From assembly GCF_004000215.1 (NCBI RefSeq), contig NZ_RBVY01000010.1, positions 102,805-166,804 on the forward strand: DNA of 64,000 nucleotides. Reading direction: 5' to 3'. Made by a program: the position numbers and the translations under genes. Positions 55,137 through 63,574 of the stretch are shown one piece after another. Source of the DNA: Nitratireductor alexandrii. GTDB lineage: Bacteria > Pseudomonadota > Alphaproteobacteria > Rhizobiales > Rhizobiaceae. The notes below the pieces were generated by a model. It was not told the DNA's origin and searched no databases. It was given only the letters and a program-made list of their open reading frames with translations. Numbering within the stretch: position 1 is the first letter of the stretch; each line of letters begins with the position of its first letter.

Positions 55137-56621
55137 ATGAACGCGGTCGCCAAGCTGGAAAAGACATCCCTGTCCGCGCTGCGCGATCCGCGGCTTTTCC
55201 GCGAGTTCGCCTATGTCGACGGCGCGTGGGTCGCCGGGGCGTCGGGAACGGCGATCGACGTCACCGATCCCGCCGACGGCCGCAGGATCGGCGCGGTGCC
55301 GGCGCTGACGGCAGGCGATGTCGAGACGGCGATCGCGGCCGCGCATCGCGCCTTTTCCGCCTGGTCGGCGAAATTGCCGCAGGAGCGCGCCACCGTGTTG
55401 CGGCGCTGGTTCGAGCTGGTCTGCGCGGCGGGCGACGATCTCGCCCGGCTGATGGTGGAGGAGCAGGGCAAGCCGCTGTCGGAAGCGCGCGGCGAGATCG
55501 ACTACGCCGCCTCCTTCATCGAGTTCTACGCCGAGGAGGCGAAACGGCTCAACGTGGAAAGCGTGACCTCGCATCTTCCCGGGGCCGAGATGTCGGTGAT
55601 CCGCCAGCCGGCCGGTGTGGCGGCGCTGGTGACGCCGTGGAACTTTCCCGCCGCCATGCTGACGCGCAAGGCGGCCGCCGCGCTCGCCGCCGGCTGCACC
55701 GTGGTCGCCCATCCGTCGTCCGAGACGCCGTTTTCGGCGCTGGCGCTGGCCGAGCTGGCCGAACGGGCCGGGCTGCCGGCCGGCGTCTTCAACGTCCTGA
55801 CCGGACGCGCGGCCGAGGTGGTCGGCGCGATGACGGCCTCGCCGCTGGTGCGTGTCGTCTCCTTCACCGGCTCGACCGAGATCGGCCGGCTGCTCTACGC
55901 CCAATCGGCGCCGACGGTGAAGCGCCTGGTGATGGAGCTCGGCGGCCATGCGCCCTTCATCGCCTTCGCCGATTGCGATTTCGAACGCGCGGTGGAGCGC
56001 GCCGTCGCGGCCAAGTTCGCCACCTCGGGACAGGACTGCCTGGCCGCCAACCGCTTTTATGTCGAACGGCCGATCTATGCGCGCTTCGTGGCGGCTTTTG
56101 CCGAACGCGTGGCCCGCCTGACCGTTGGGCCGGGCCTTGCCGATCCCGATATCGGGCCGCTGATCAATGCCCGCGCGGTCGCCAAGCAGCGCGAGCAGGT
56201 GGCCGACGCGCTGGCGCGCGGCGCGCGGCTGATGGCCGGGGGCGAACCGCATCCGGCGGGCGAGAATTTCTTTGCGCCGACCGTGCTTGCCGATGTCGAC
56301 GACGACGCGCTGATCTTTCGCGAGGAAACGTTTGGCCCGGTGGCCGCCTTCGCCCCGTTCGATGCCGAGGACGAGGTTCTGGCCAGGGCCAACGCCACCG
56401 AGACCGGGCTGGTGGCCTATCTGCATACCGGCGATACCGGGCGCGCGGCGCGCCTGGCGCGGGCGCTCGAATTCGGCATGGTGGCGGTCAACCGCACCAA
56501 GATCACCGGCGCGCCGGTGCCGTTCGGCGGCGTCAAGCAGGCCGGCCTCGGGCGCGAGGGCTCGCGCCACGGCATGGAAGCCTATGCCGAGATCAAATAT
56601 ATCTGCCGCGAAACCGATTGA
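55137..56621 (+). CDS. doeC: Aldehyde dehydrogenase, probable aspartate-semialdehyde dehydrogenase (DoeC/Ssd)
   Basis: 494 residues, NAD(P)-dependent aldehyde dehydrogenase of the succinate-semialdehyde (GabD) type. Cofactor motifs VTPWNFPAAM and FTGSTEIGRLL, catalytic Glu267 (MELGGHAPF) and nucleophile Cys301 (SGQDCLAANR). In ectoine breakdown this slot oxidises L-aspartate-beta-semialdehyde to aspartate. GGAGGAG precedes ATG 55137; 116 bases separate it from the regulator gene, with no clear promoter. Confidence 0.85.
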   Translation: MNAVAKLEKTSLSALRDPRLFREFAYVDGAWVAGASGTAIDVTDPADGRRIGAVPALTAGDVETAIAAAHRAFSAWSAKLPQERATVLRRWFELVCAAGDDLARLMVEEQGKPLSEARGEIDYAASFIEFYAEEAKRLNVESVTSHLPGAEMSVIRQPAGVAALVTPWNFPAAMLTRKAAAALAAGCTVVAHPSSETPFSALALAELAERAGLPAGVFNVLTGRAAEVVGAMTASPLVRVVSFTGSTEIGRLLYAQSAPTVKRLVMELGGHAPFIAFADCDFERAVERAVAAKFATSGQDCLAANRFYVERPIYARFVAAFAERVARLTVGPGLADPDIGPLINARAVAKQREQVADALARGARLMAGGEPHPAGENFFAPTVLADVDDDALIFREETFGPVAAFAPFDAEDEVLARANATETGLVAYLHTGDTGRAARLARALEFGMVAVNRTKITGAPVPFGGVKQAGLGREGSRHGMEAYAEIKYICRETD

Positions 56622-56628
56622 GGCGCCG

Positions 56629-57780
56629 ATGCACCGCAACCCGTTTTCCGACGCGGAACTGGCCGGGCGCGTGGCGCGGCTGCGTGAGGCGCTTGCGGCG
56701 CTCGCCCTGGACGCGGCGCTGATCTCCACGCCGGAAAACATCTTCTATCTGACCGGTCTCGACCATTGGGGCTATTTCGCCCCGCATATCCTGATCGTGC
56801 CGGCCGATGGCGAGTTGGTGCTGGTCACGCGGGCGATGGAAAGGGTTTCGATCGAGACCTATGTGCGCAATGCCCGCTTCGAGGGGCATGCCGACACCGA
56901 GACGGCGGCCGATCTGGCGGTCCGGATCCTGCGCGGCCGGTTCGCCGCCCGGGCGCGGCTGGGGCTCGAGCACTGGTCGGGGGGGCTGAGCCTCGGCCTC
57001 GGCCAGGCGCTCAGTGCGGGGCTGGCGGATGTCGACTGGCACGATATGACCGGGCTGGTGGATGCCATGCGGCTGGTCAAGTCGCCGGCCGAGCAGGCGC
57101 TGATGCGCCAGGCCGCCGGAGTGACCGACGCGGCGGTGGCGGCGGCGATGGCGGCGATCGGCGCGGGGGCGGACGAACGCGAGGTGGCCGCGGAATGCCA
57201 CGCGGCGATGATCCGCGCCGGCGGCGACACGCCGGGCTTCGGTCCCTTCATCCGGCCGGGCGCGCGGCTCGGCGAGGAGCACGCGACCTGGGGCGACGGG
57301 CGCTACCCGGCCGGCGAGCCGGTGTTTCTGGAACTGTCGGGCTGCGTGGCGCGCTATCATGCGCCGATCGGCCGGCTGGTCCATGTCGGCGGGATCGAAG
57401 CCGACGACGCGGCGATGGCGGAGACGGCAAAGGCGGGCTTCGACGCGGTTCTGGCCGCGCTCAGACCGGGACGGACGGCCGGTGCGGTCTATAGGGCCTG
57501 GCAGGACGTGGTCGATGCGGCCGGGCTTTCGCATTACCGCCGCCATCATTGCGGCTACGCGGTCGGCATCGGCGTGCCGCCATCGTGGACCGGCGGCAAC
57601 CGCGTGACCGGGTTGCGCGCCGGCAGCGACATGGAAATCAAGACCGGGATGAGTTTTCACGTACTCTCCTGGCTGATGGGTACGGGCCGGGGCGACTATT
57701 TCGTGTCGAACCCCGTGCTGTTGACCGAAAACGGCGCCGAGATACTGACCGAGACGGATCTCGGCCCGACCGTGACATAG
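56629..57780 (+). CDS. Second M24-family hydrolase, EutD/DoeA paralogue
   Basis: 383 residues, creatinase-like M24 fold. Shares with the ectoine hydrolase at 48027-49211 the altered active-site segment: Glu235 and GCVARYHAP (238-246), against Glu249 and GCYRRYHAP there, plus the equivalent CGYAVGIGVPPSWTGGNRVTGLR and SFHVLSWLMGTGRGDYF. So it too probably lacks metal and hydrolyses a cyclic amidine or amide. Placed between the aldehyde dehydrogenase (7 bases) and the aminotransferase. Possible substrates are hydroxyectoine, its N-gamma-acetyl product or a related cyclic compound; this is inference. Confidence 0.85.
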   Translation: MHRNPFSDAELAGRVARLREALAALALDAALISTPENIFYLTGLDHWGYFAPHILIVPADGELVLVTRAMERVSIETYVRNARFEGHADTETAADLAVRILRGRFAARARLGLEHWSGGLSLGLGQALSAGLADVDWHDMTGLVDAMRLVKSPAEQALMRQAAGVTDAAVAAAMAAIGAGADEREVAAECHAAMIRAGGDTPGFGPFIRPGARLGEEHATWGDGRYPAGEPVFLELSGCVARYHAPIGRLVHVGGIEADDAAMAETAKAGFDAVLAALRPGRTAGAVYRAWQDVVDAAGLSHYRRHHCGYAVGIGVPPSWTGGNRVTGLRAGSDMEIKTGMSFHVLSWLMGTGRGDYFVSNPVLLTENGAEILTETDLGPTVT

Positions 57781-57789
57781 GAGGAAGCC

Positions 57790-59160
57790 ATGCTCAGAAA
57801 CGATCTGCTCGACCAGTGGGACCGGGAGAATTTCTTCCATCCCTCCACGCATCTCGCCCAGCACGCGCGCGGCGAAGCGCCGAACCGCATCGTGTCGGGC
57901 GGCAAGGGCGTGTTCATCGAGGATCGCGACGGCAACAGGTTGCTCGACGCCTTCGCCGGCCTTTATTGCGTCAATGTCGGCTATGGGCGGCCGGAAATCG
58001 CCGAGGCGATCGCCGAACAGGCCAAGGAACTCGCCTATTATCACGCCTATGTCGGCCACGGCACGGAGGCCTCGATCACGCTCGCCAAAATGGTGCTGGA
58101 GCGTGCGCCGCAGGGCATGTCGAAGGTCTATTTCGGCCTTGGCGGTTCCGATGCCAACGAGACCAACGTCAAGCTTACCTGGTACTACAACAATATTCTC
58201 GGCCGGCCGGAAAAGAAGAAGATCATCTCGCGCTGGCGCGGCTATCATGGTTCGGGCCTGGTGACCGGATCGTTGACCGGGCTGGAGCTCTTCCACAAGA
58301 AGTTCGATCTGCCGCTCGAGCGCATCCTGCACACCGAAGCCCCCTATTATTTCCGCCGGCCCGACCTGGCGATGAGCGAGGCCGATTTCGTCGCCCATTG
58401 CGTGGCCGAGCTCGAAGCGCTGATCGCGCGCGAGGGGGCGGACACCATCGCCGCCTTCATCGGCGAGCCGGTGCTCGGCACCGGCGGCATCGTGCCGCCG
58501 CCGCAAGGCTATTGGCAGGCGATCCAGACGGTGCTGGAAAAGCATGACATCTTGCTGATTGCCGACGAGGTGGTGACCGGTTTCGGTCGGCTGGGCACGA
58601 TGATGGGCTCGGACCATTACGGCATGAAGCCCGACATCATCACCATCGCCAAGGGGCTGACCTCGGCCTATGCGCCGCTGTCGGGCTCGATCATCGGCGA
58701 CCGGGTGTGGACGGTGCTGGAGCAGGGGACCGACGAGAACGGGCCGATCGGCCATGGCTGGACCTATTCCGCGCACCCGATCGGTGCTGCGGCCGGTGTC
58801 GCCAATCTGAAGCTGATCGACAGTCTCGGCCTGGTCGAAAACGCCGCCGAAACCGGCGCCTATCTCAACGCGGCGATGAGCGACGCGCTCGCCGGCCACG
58901 TTCATGTCGGCGAGGTGCGCGGCGAGGGCATGTTGGCCGCTGTCGAATTCGTGGACGACAAGGACAAGCGGACATTTCTCGATCCCTCCAGGAAGGTCGG
59001 CCCGGCCGTTGCGGCCGCGCTCCTGAAACGCGGCGTGATCGCCCGCGCGATGCCGCAGGGCGACATACTGGGTTTTGCGCCGCCGCTCTGCCTGACGCCG
59101 GCCGAGGCCGACGAGATCGTTGCCAAGACGGCCGAGGCCGTCGCCGAAGTGCTGGGCTGA
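57790..59160 (+). CDS. doeD: Class III aminotransferase, probable diaminobutyrate transaminase (DoeD/Atf)
   Basis: 456 residues, PLP fold type I. PLP lysine Lys288 in TIAKGLTSAYAPLSG, cofactor Asp in LLIADEVVTGFGRLG, and phosphate contacts in GSDANETNVK. In this pathway it would move the terminal amino group of L-2,4-diaminobutyrate to give aspartate semialdehyde. GAGGAAGCC precedes the ATG. Last gene of the operon; a hairpin follows. Sequence alone would also fit other omega-aminotransferases. Confidence 0.85.
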   Translation: MLRNDLLDQWDRENFFHPSTHLAQHARGEAPNRIVSGGKGVFIEDRDGNRLLDAFAGLYCVNVGYGRPEIAEAIAEQAKELAYYHAYVGHGTEASITLAKMVLERAPQGMSKVYFGLGGSDANETNVKLTWYYNNILGRPEKKKIISRWRGYHGSGLVTGSLTGLELFHKKFDLPLERILHTEAPYYFRRPDLAMSEADFVAHCVAELEALIAREGADTIAAFIGEPVLGTGGIVPPPQGYWQAIQTVLEKHDILLIADEVVTGFGRLGTMMGSDHYGMKPDIITIAKGLTSAYAPLSGSIIGDRVWTVLEQGTDENGPIGHGWTYSAHPIGAAAGVANLKLIDSLGLVENAAETGAYLNAAMSDALAGHVHVGEVRGEGMLAAVEFVDDKDKRTFLDPSRKVGPAVAAALLKRGVIARAMPQGDILGFAPPLCLTPAEADEIVAKTAEAVAEVLG

Positions 59161-59179
59161 ACGGCCGGCTGCGCGCGAT

Positions 59180-59210
59180 CCGGCAAGTGGAATGAAATGC
59201 CGCTTGCCGG
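59180..59210 (+). terminator. Hairpin after the ectoine operon
   Basis: Arms CCGGCAAGTGG and CCGCTTGCCGG (11 pairs, one G-T) with a 9-base loop, 20 bases past the aminotransferase stop. No T-run follows. Likely end of the ehu/eut operon. Confidence 0.5.
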
Positions 59211-59321
59211 CAAAACCGCGCAAAGCCGTTCCGCAAGCCGGGTTCCGGTGAGAGGACGGTTTCCTGCTAATCCGCCCCGGATGGCTTATTTTGCAGCCAG
59301 TGTCATCCGGAGCCTCGAGCC

Positions 59322-60419
59322 ATGGATTTCGTCCCCCTGATCGATCAATTGGGCGAGCGCGGAACCGCGATCGCCGGCGGCGCGCTGATCGGCGCGCTTT
59401 TTGGCGTTTTCGCTCAGCGCAGCGCCTTTTGCACCCGTTCGGCCGTGCTCGACCTGACGCGGGGGCGCGATCCGAAGGCGCTCGCCGTCTGGGCGGCCGG
59501 TTTCGCCGCTGCCGTGCTCGGCGTGCAATATCTACTCGCAAGCGGCCGTCTCGACGTCCTGGAAACGCGCTTCTTTTCCACCGCGCAGAGCCTGTCGGGC
59601 GCGCTGATCGGCGGCGCCCTGTTCGGCGTCGGCATGGTGCTGGCGCGCGGCTGCGTATCGCGACTGATCGTGCTGTCGGCCTCGGGCAATCTGCGCGCCC
59701 TCTACACATCCGTGGTGATCGCGGTGGTGGGACTGGCCACCTATAGCGGCGTGCTGGTGCCGGCGCGCGACGCAATCGGCGGCCTGTGGAGCACGGCGCA
59801 GCTTGGCGGCAACGACGTTCTCGCCCATGCCGGTCTCGGCCAGCAGGCCGGTGTCGTCATCGGCGCGGCGCTGGCGATTGCGGCGCTGCTGCTGGCGGTG
59901 AAGGCGCGGCCGTCGCCCTGGCGGGTCGTCGGCGGGATCGGCGTCGGCCTGTCCGTGGTCGCCGGCTGGTGGTTCACCTACACGCTGTCGCTGCAGGTGT
60001 TCGACCCGATCCAGGCCGAGAGCCTGTCCTATATCCGCCCACTCGCCACGACGGGCGGGCTGGCGGCAGCCGGCAGCGACGGACCCGGTCTCGACCAGGG
60101 CGTGCTGGTCGGCACGCTCGCCGGCGCCTTCGCGGCGGCACTGCTGTTCCGCGAGTTCCGGATCGCCCGTTTTTCCGAACCCGGAACGCCTTCGGTCCTG
60201 CGCTACACGCTCGGCGCGGCGCTGATGGGGTTCGGCGGCATCCTGGCCGTCGGCTGCACCATCGGCGCCGGTTTCACCGGCGGCGCGGTGCTGGCGCTGT
60301 CGTCGCTGCTCGGCCTAGCCGCCATGATCGGCGGCGCGGCGGCGGCCGACAGGCTGATCGACGCCCGCCCGGCGGCGGCTGCCGTGGCGTCGCGTTCGCA
60401 CGCGGTGCCGGCCGAATAA
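59322..60419 (+). CDS. YeeE/YedE (TsuA/SoxT-like) sulfur compound transporter
   Basis: 365 residues with about nine to ten membrane segments and two YeeE/YedE half-repeats. Three conserved cysteines thought to relay thiosulfate through the membrane: Cys37 (RSAFCTRS), Cys111 (ARGCVSR) and Cys312 (VGCTIGAGFTGG). GGAG precedes the ATG. It converges on the sox-type genes, which suggests import of thiosulfate or another sulfur species for, or in response to, sulfur oxidation. Confidence 0.88.
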   Translation: MDFVPLIDQLGERGTAIAGGALIGALFGVFAQRSAFCTRSAVLDLTRGRDPKALAVWAAGFAAAVLGVQYLLASGRLDVLETRFFSTAQSLSGALIGGALFGVGMVLARGCVSRLIVLSASGNLRALYTSVVIAVVGLATYSGVLVPARDAIGGLWSTAQLGGNDVLAHAGLGQQAGVVIGAALAIAALLLAVKARPSPWRVVGGIGVGLSVVAGWWFTYTLSLQVFDPIQAESLSYIRPLATTGGLAAAGSDGPGLDQGVLVGTLAGAFAAALLFREFRIARFSEPGTPSVLRYTLGAALMGFGGILAVGCTIGAGFTGGAVLALSSLLGLAAMIGGAAAADRLIDARPAAAAVASRSHAVPAE

Positions 60420-60448
60420 AGCCCGTAGGCGGCGCAGCGGCCCCGAGG

Positions 60449-60479
60449 CGGGATGGCGTTTCAAAGGGCCGCCATCCCG
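60449..60479. terminator. Bidirectional terminator between yeeE and soxF
   Basis: Perfect 10-bp inverted repeat CGGGATGGCG / CGCCATCCCG with an 11-base loop, centred in the 107-base gap between two convergent genes. Symmetry and location fit termination from both sides. Confidence 0.7.
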
Positions 60480-60526
60480 GTTGTCTGCGCCACGGAGCCG
60501 ATCCTTTTCCGACAAGCGGCGTGCGC

Positions 60527-61795
60527 TCAGCCGAACATGTCGGAGACGATGCCGGAATACCAGCCGATCGATTCCTCGTAGGTGGCCTTGCGCAGCGCGG
60601 CGTCCTCGCCGGTCTGACTGATGAAACTCGCCACCGAGGTGATCTTGCCATCCTTGGGCTCGTACTGGGCGCCGACCTTGACGCCGTCGTCGGTCTCGAT
60701 CAGCGACCAGCAGGTGTTGGAATATTTCGCCGGAAAGACCCTGGAATCCGTCAGGTCGCCGCGGACATTCATGGCCGCGATCTTGGCCTGGCTGTTGGCC
60801 GAGAAGCCGGATTTGGGCATGTCGCCGGCGATCGAGGCATCGCCGATCACGAACACCGCCTCGTCCATCGTCGAGCGCATCGAGGCCGCGTCGATCGGGC
60901 AGAAGCCGCTGTCGTCGGCAAAGCCGTCGGCGATGGCGCCGGCCTTCTGGGCCGGGATGACGTTTAAGAGCACGCCCTTGAAGGTGTCGAAATCGGTCTC
61001 GACCGTGCCGGCAGCGGCGTCGACGGTCTTGATGCCACCATGGATGTCGGGCCCGTACCACTCGACCATGCCGGGATAGTGTTTTTCCCAGCCGGCCTGG
61101 AACAGGCCCTGTTTGGAGAATTTCGCCTTCGGATCGAGGACGACGATCTTGGCGCCGGTGTAACCCTTGGCTTTGAGCACATGCGCCATCATCGAGACGC
61201 GCTCGTAAGGCCCGGGCGGGCAGCGATAGGGGTTGGGCGGGGCGACCATGACGATCGTCTCGCCGTCGGCGACGGCGTCGAGCCTGGCTTTCAAAAGCTC
61301 GGTCTGCGGGCCGGCCTGCCAGGCATGCGGGGCGATCTCGGCCGAGGCCTGGGAATAGCCGGGCACGGAATCCCAGATCATATCGATGCCGGGCGACAGG
61401 ATCAGCCGGTCATAGGCAAGCGTGGCGCCGTCGGCCATGGTCACGGTCTTGGCGGCGCGGTCGACCGCGCTCGCGCGGCCCGTGACCTTGGTGATGCCGT
61501 AGGCCGAGACCAGCTGGTCGTAGCTGTGGGTGATCGACTGCAAGTCGCGGAAGCCGCCCAGATAGAGATTGGAGAAGAAACAGGTGGTGAAACTGTCGCC
61601 GTCCTCCACCAGGGTGACGTCGATCGCCCCGTTGGAATCCTTGGCGACATATTTCGCCGCCGTCGCGCCGCCCGCGCCGCCGCCGATCACGACCACGCGC
61701 GGCTTGCCCTGGGCGCGCAGATATGTGGGCGCGGCGAGGCTGGCCGCGCCGGCGCCGACCAGTGTTGTAAATTGCCTTCTCGTCAATCCGGTCAT
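60527..61795 (-). CDS. soxF: Flavocytochrome c sulfide dehydrogenase flavoprotein (FccB/SoxF)
   Basis: 422 residues. Tat-type signal (LTRRQFTTLVGAGAASLAAP), FAD-binding VVVIGGGAGGATAAKYV, probable covalent-FAD Cys72 (FTTCFFSNLYLGG), and redox-active Cys192 (YRCPPGPYERV) and Cys362 (NTCWSLI), placed like the known FccB cysteines. Oxidises sulfide or sulfane sulfur in the periplasm, passing electrons to a cytochrome c. AGGA precedes ATG 61795. The cytochrome gene lies upstream, separated by 162 bases with a strong hairpin. Confidence 0.93.
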   Translation of the reverse strand: MTGLTRRQFTTLVGAGAASLAAPTYLRAQGKPRVVVIGGGAGGATAAKYVAKDSNGAIDVTLVEDGDSFTTCFFSNLYLGGFRDLQSITHSYDQLVSAYGITKVTGRASAVDRAAKTVTMADGATLAYDRLILSPGIDMIWDSVPGYSQASAEIAPHAWQAGPQTELLKARLDAVADGETIVMVAPPNPYRCPPGPYERVSMMAHVLKAKGYTGAKIVVLDPKAKFSKQGLFQAGWEKHYPGMVEWYGPDIHGGIKTVDAAAGTVETDFDTFKGVLLNVIPAQKAGAIADGFADDSGFCPIDAASMRSTMDEAVFVIGDASIAGDMPKSGFSANSQAKIAAMNVRGDLTDSRVFPAKYSNTCWSLIETDDGVKVGAQYEPKDGKITSVASFISQTGEDAALRKATYEESIGWYSGIVSDMFG

Positions 61796-61912
61796 GGCAT
61801 CCTCCCGAGTACCGGTTTTCAGTGAAAGACGTTCTTGCGCGTCATGCTCCAAATCCAAGTGCCGTTCTGCTTGTCACGAAATCGCAGGCCGGCTTCACCT
61901 TCTCGTTTCGAT

Positions 61913-61956
61913 GCGTTTCCGGACGGCGAACCGGCATCCCCTTCGCCCGGAAACGC
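61913..61956 (-). other. Strong intra-operon hairpin between soxE and soxF
   Basis: Perfect 10-bp arms GCGTTTCCGG and CCGGAAACGC, with inner complementary GGCGAA and TTCGCC, beginning one base after the soxE stop. No T-run follows on the minus strand, and the next gene is co-directional. It may protect the upstream mRNA from 3' decay or lower soxF expression. Confidence 0.55.
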
Positions 61957-61957
61957 T

Positions 61958-62428
61958 CTAAGGCGACAGCTCGGCGAAATAGGCGGCTAGGGCGGCGATT
62001 TCGTCGGCTTCCAGCCGCGCCGTCATCAATCGCATGACCTCGTTGGCGCGCAGGCCGAGCTTGTATTCCACCAGCGCGCGCACCGTGTGATCGACCGGCA
62101 GGCCGGCGATCGGCGGTATGGTGCCGCCGGCGCCGGACGACTGGTGGCAGGTCACGCATTCGCCGCCGAGATATTCGCCGAAAGCGGGGTCGCCGTCGAG
62201 GGACAGAATTTCGGTCTCCAGATGCTCGGCCCGCAGCAGGTCTTCGGCCGATGGCGGCGGCGGGCCGGCCTCGCTGGCCAGGACGGGGGAGCCCATGGAT
62301 AGGGCAACGGCACCGAGCATCAGGCCCAAGAGCGGGCCCAGTATCGGGCTCGGTGTCGGGCGCCGCGACACGATACCGGCATTCTTCGGCACGTCGTTCC
62401 TCCCGCGCTGCGTCATTGGCGCTGGCAT
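61958..62428 (-). CDS. Monohaem cytochrome c, SoxE/FccA-like
   Basis: 156 residues: signal or anchor helix (about 28-50) and one class I cytochrome c domain with haem motif CVTCH (91-95) and likely Met axial ligand in NEVMRLMTARL. Located between soxD and soxF, it is the probable electron acceptor of the flavoprotein. The SoxE of Paracoccus has two haems, so this is closer to a one-domain FccA. The start is uncertain: ATG 62428, or ATG 62416; neither has a clear ribosome-binding site. Stop of soxD is 6 bases upstream. Confidence 0.85.
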   Translation of the reverse strand: MPAPMTQRGRNDVPKNAGIVSRRPTPSPILGPLLGLMLGAVALSMGSPVLASEAGPPPPSAEDLLRAEHLETEILSLDGDPAFGEYLGGECVTCHQSSGAGGTIPPIAGLPVDHTVRALVEYKLGLRANEVMRLMTARLEADEIAALAAYFAELSP

Positions 62429-62434
62429 TGCCGG

Positions 62435-63574
62435 TCAGTCGATGCCGCCGCCGGAGCCGTCCTCGTCGCTGTCGCCGTCCGGCGTCACGTCGAGCACGGC
62501 GGCGTGCTGGGCGATCTCGGCCTTGCCCGGCTTGCACTCGCGCATGCAGGGCTCGGCCCCGGCCGCATAATGCGGTTCCTCATACCGGTCGTCGGCGACG
62601 AAGCCGTCCTCGTTCGGCAGCCGGATCGTGGCCAGATTATCCTGGTTCAACTCGAATGCCTCGTCGGTGACGATGTCGTTCAAATATAGCACATAGGCGG
62701 TCAAGGCGTAGACGTCGTCGTCCGACAGCGAGCGGGCGTTGCCGAAGGGCATGGCGCGGCGCACATAGTCGTAGACCGTCGACAGATAGGGCCAGTAGGA
62801 GCCGATCGTCTTGACCGGACGCTCGCGGGTCAGCGTATCGTAGCCGCCCGCCAGCACCGGCCAGCGCCCGATCGCCTCGCCGAAATCGCCGTGGCAGACC
62901 GCGCATTGCTCGGTATAGACCGTCTCGCCCTCCAGAACCGTGCCGCTGCCGACCGGCAGGCCGGCGCCGTCGGGACGGATGTCGATGTCCCAGGCCGCGA
63001 CCTCCGCCTCGGTGGCGGGGCGGCCGAGATGGAAGACGCCATGGGCGGGCGGCTCGGCCGCAGCTTCCGCCTCCACCACGGCCCCTTCGGGCTCGCCGGC
63101 TTTGGGTTCGGCTGCCGCGCCATCCTCGGTCGCCGTGTCGGGCGCGTCGGCCGGCGCCGGTTCGGCGGAGGCCGCGTCGTCGTCGCCCGATTGCGAGAAC
63201 GTCGCCAGATAGGCGAGGACATCGTCGATTTCGGCGTCCTTCTTCAGACCGGCGAAGGCCATCCGGTTGCCCTTGATGAAGGCGCGCGGGGCGGTGAGAT
63301 AGGCCGTCAGCGTCTCCTCGTTCCAGACCAGCCCGTCCTCGCCGGCCTTCATCATGGCGGGCGAATAGCGGAAGCCCTCGGCCGTGCCGGCGATACGGCC
63401 GAACACGTCGTTCAGTTGCGGGCCGACCCGGTTCTTGGCGCCATCGCCGACGGCGTGACAGGCCTTGCATTTGGCGAAGACCCTTTCGCCGGCGTCAACG
63501 TCGCCTTCGGCCAGGGCCGCTGCCGGCAGCAGCGACAGGGCAAGCGCGGCGGCGAGCCTAGGAAATCTCGACAT
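62435..63574 (-). CDS. soxD: Dihaem cytochrome c SoxD, sulfur dehydrogenase subunit
   Basis: 379 residues, periplasmic. Signal peptide (about 1-22), first haem domain with CKACH (36-40), an Ala/Pro/Glu-rich acidic linker (about 131-176), second haem domain with CAVCH (224-228), and a C-terminal tail with CMRECK. SoxCD oxidises the sulfane sulfur carried on SoxYZ in the Sox thiosulfate pathway. The ATG overlaps the end of soxC by 17 bases, implying coupled translation of the two subunits. Confidence 0.92.
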   Translation of the reverse strand: MSRFPRLAAALALSLLPAAALAEGDVDAGERVFAKCKACHAVGDGAKNRVGPQLNDVFGRIAGTAEGFRYSPAMMKAGEDGLVWNEETLTAYLTAPRAFIKGNRMAFAGLKKDAEIDDVLAYLATFSQSGDDDAASAEPAPADAPDTATEDGAAAEPKAGEPEGAVVEAEAAAEPPAHGVFHLGRPATEAEVAAWDIDIRPDGAGLPVGSGTVLEGETVYTEQCAVCHGDFGEAIGRWPVLAGGYDTLTRERPVKTIGSYWPYLSTVYDYVRRAMPFGNARSLSDDDVYALTAYVLYLNDIVTDEAFELNQDNLATIRLPNEDGFVADDRYEEPHYAAGAEPCMRECKPGKAEIAQHAAVLDVTPDGDSDEDGSGGGID

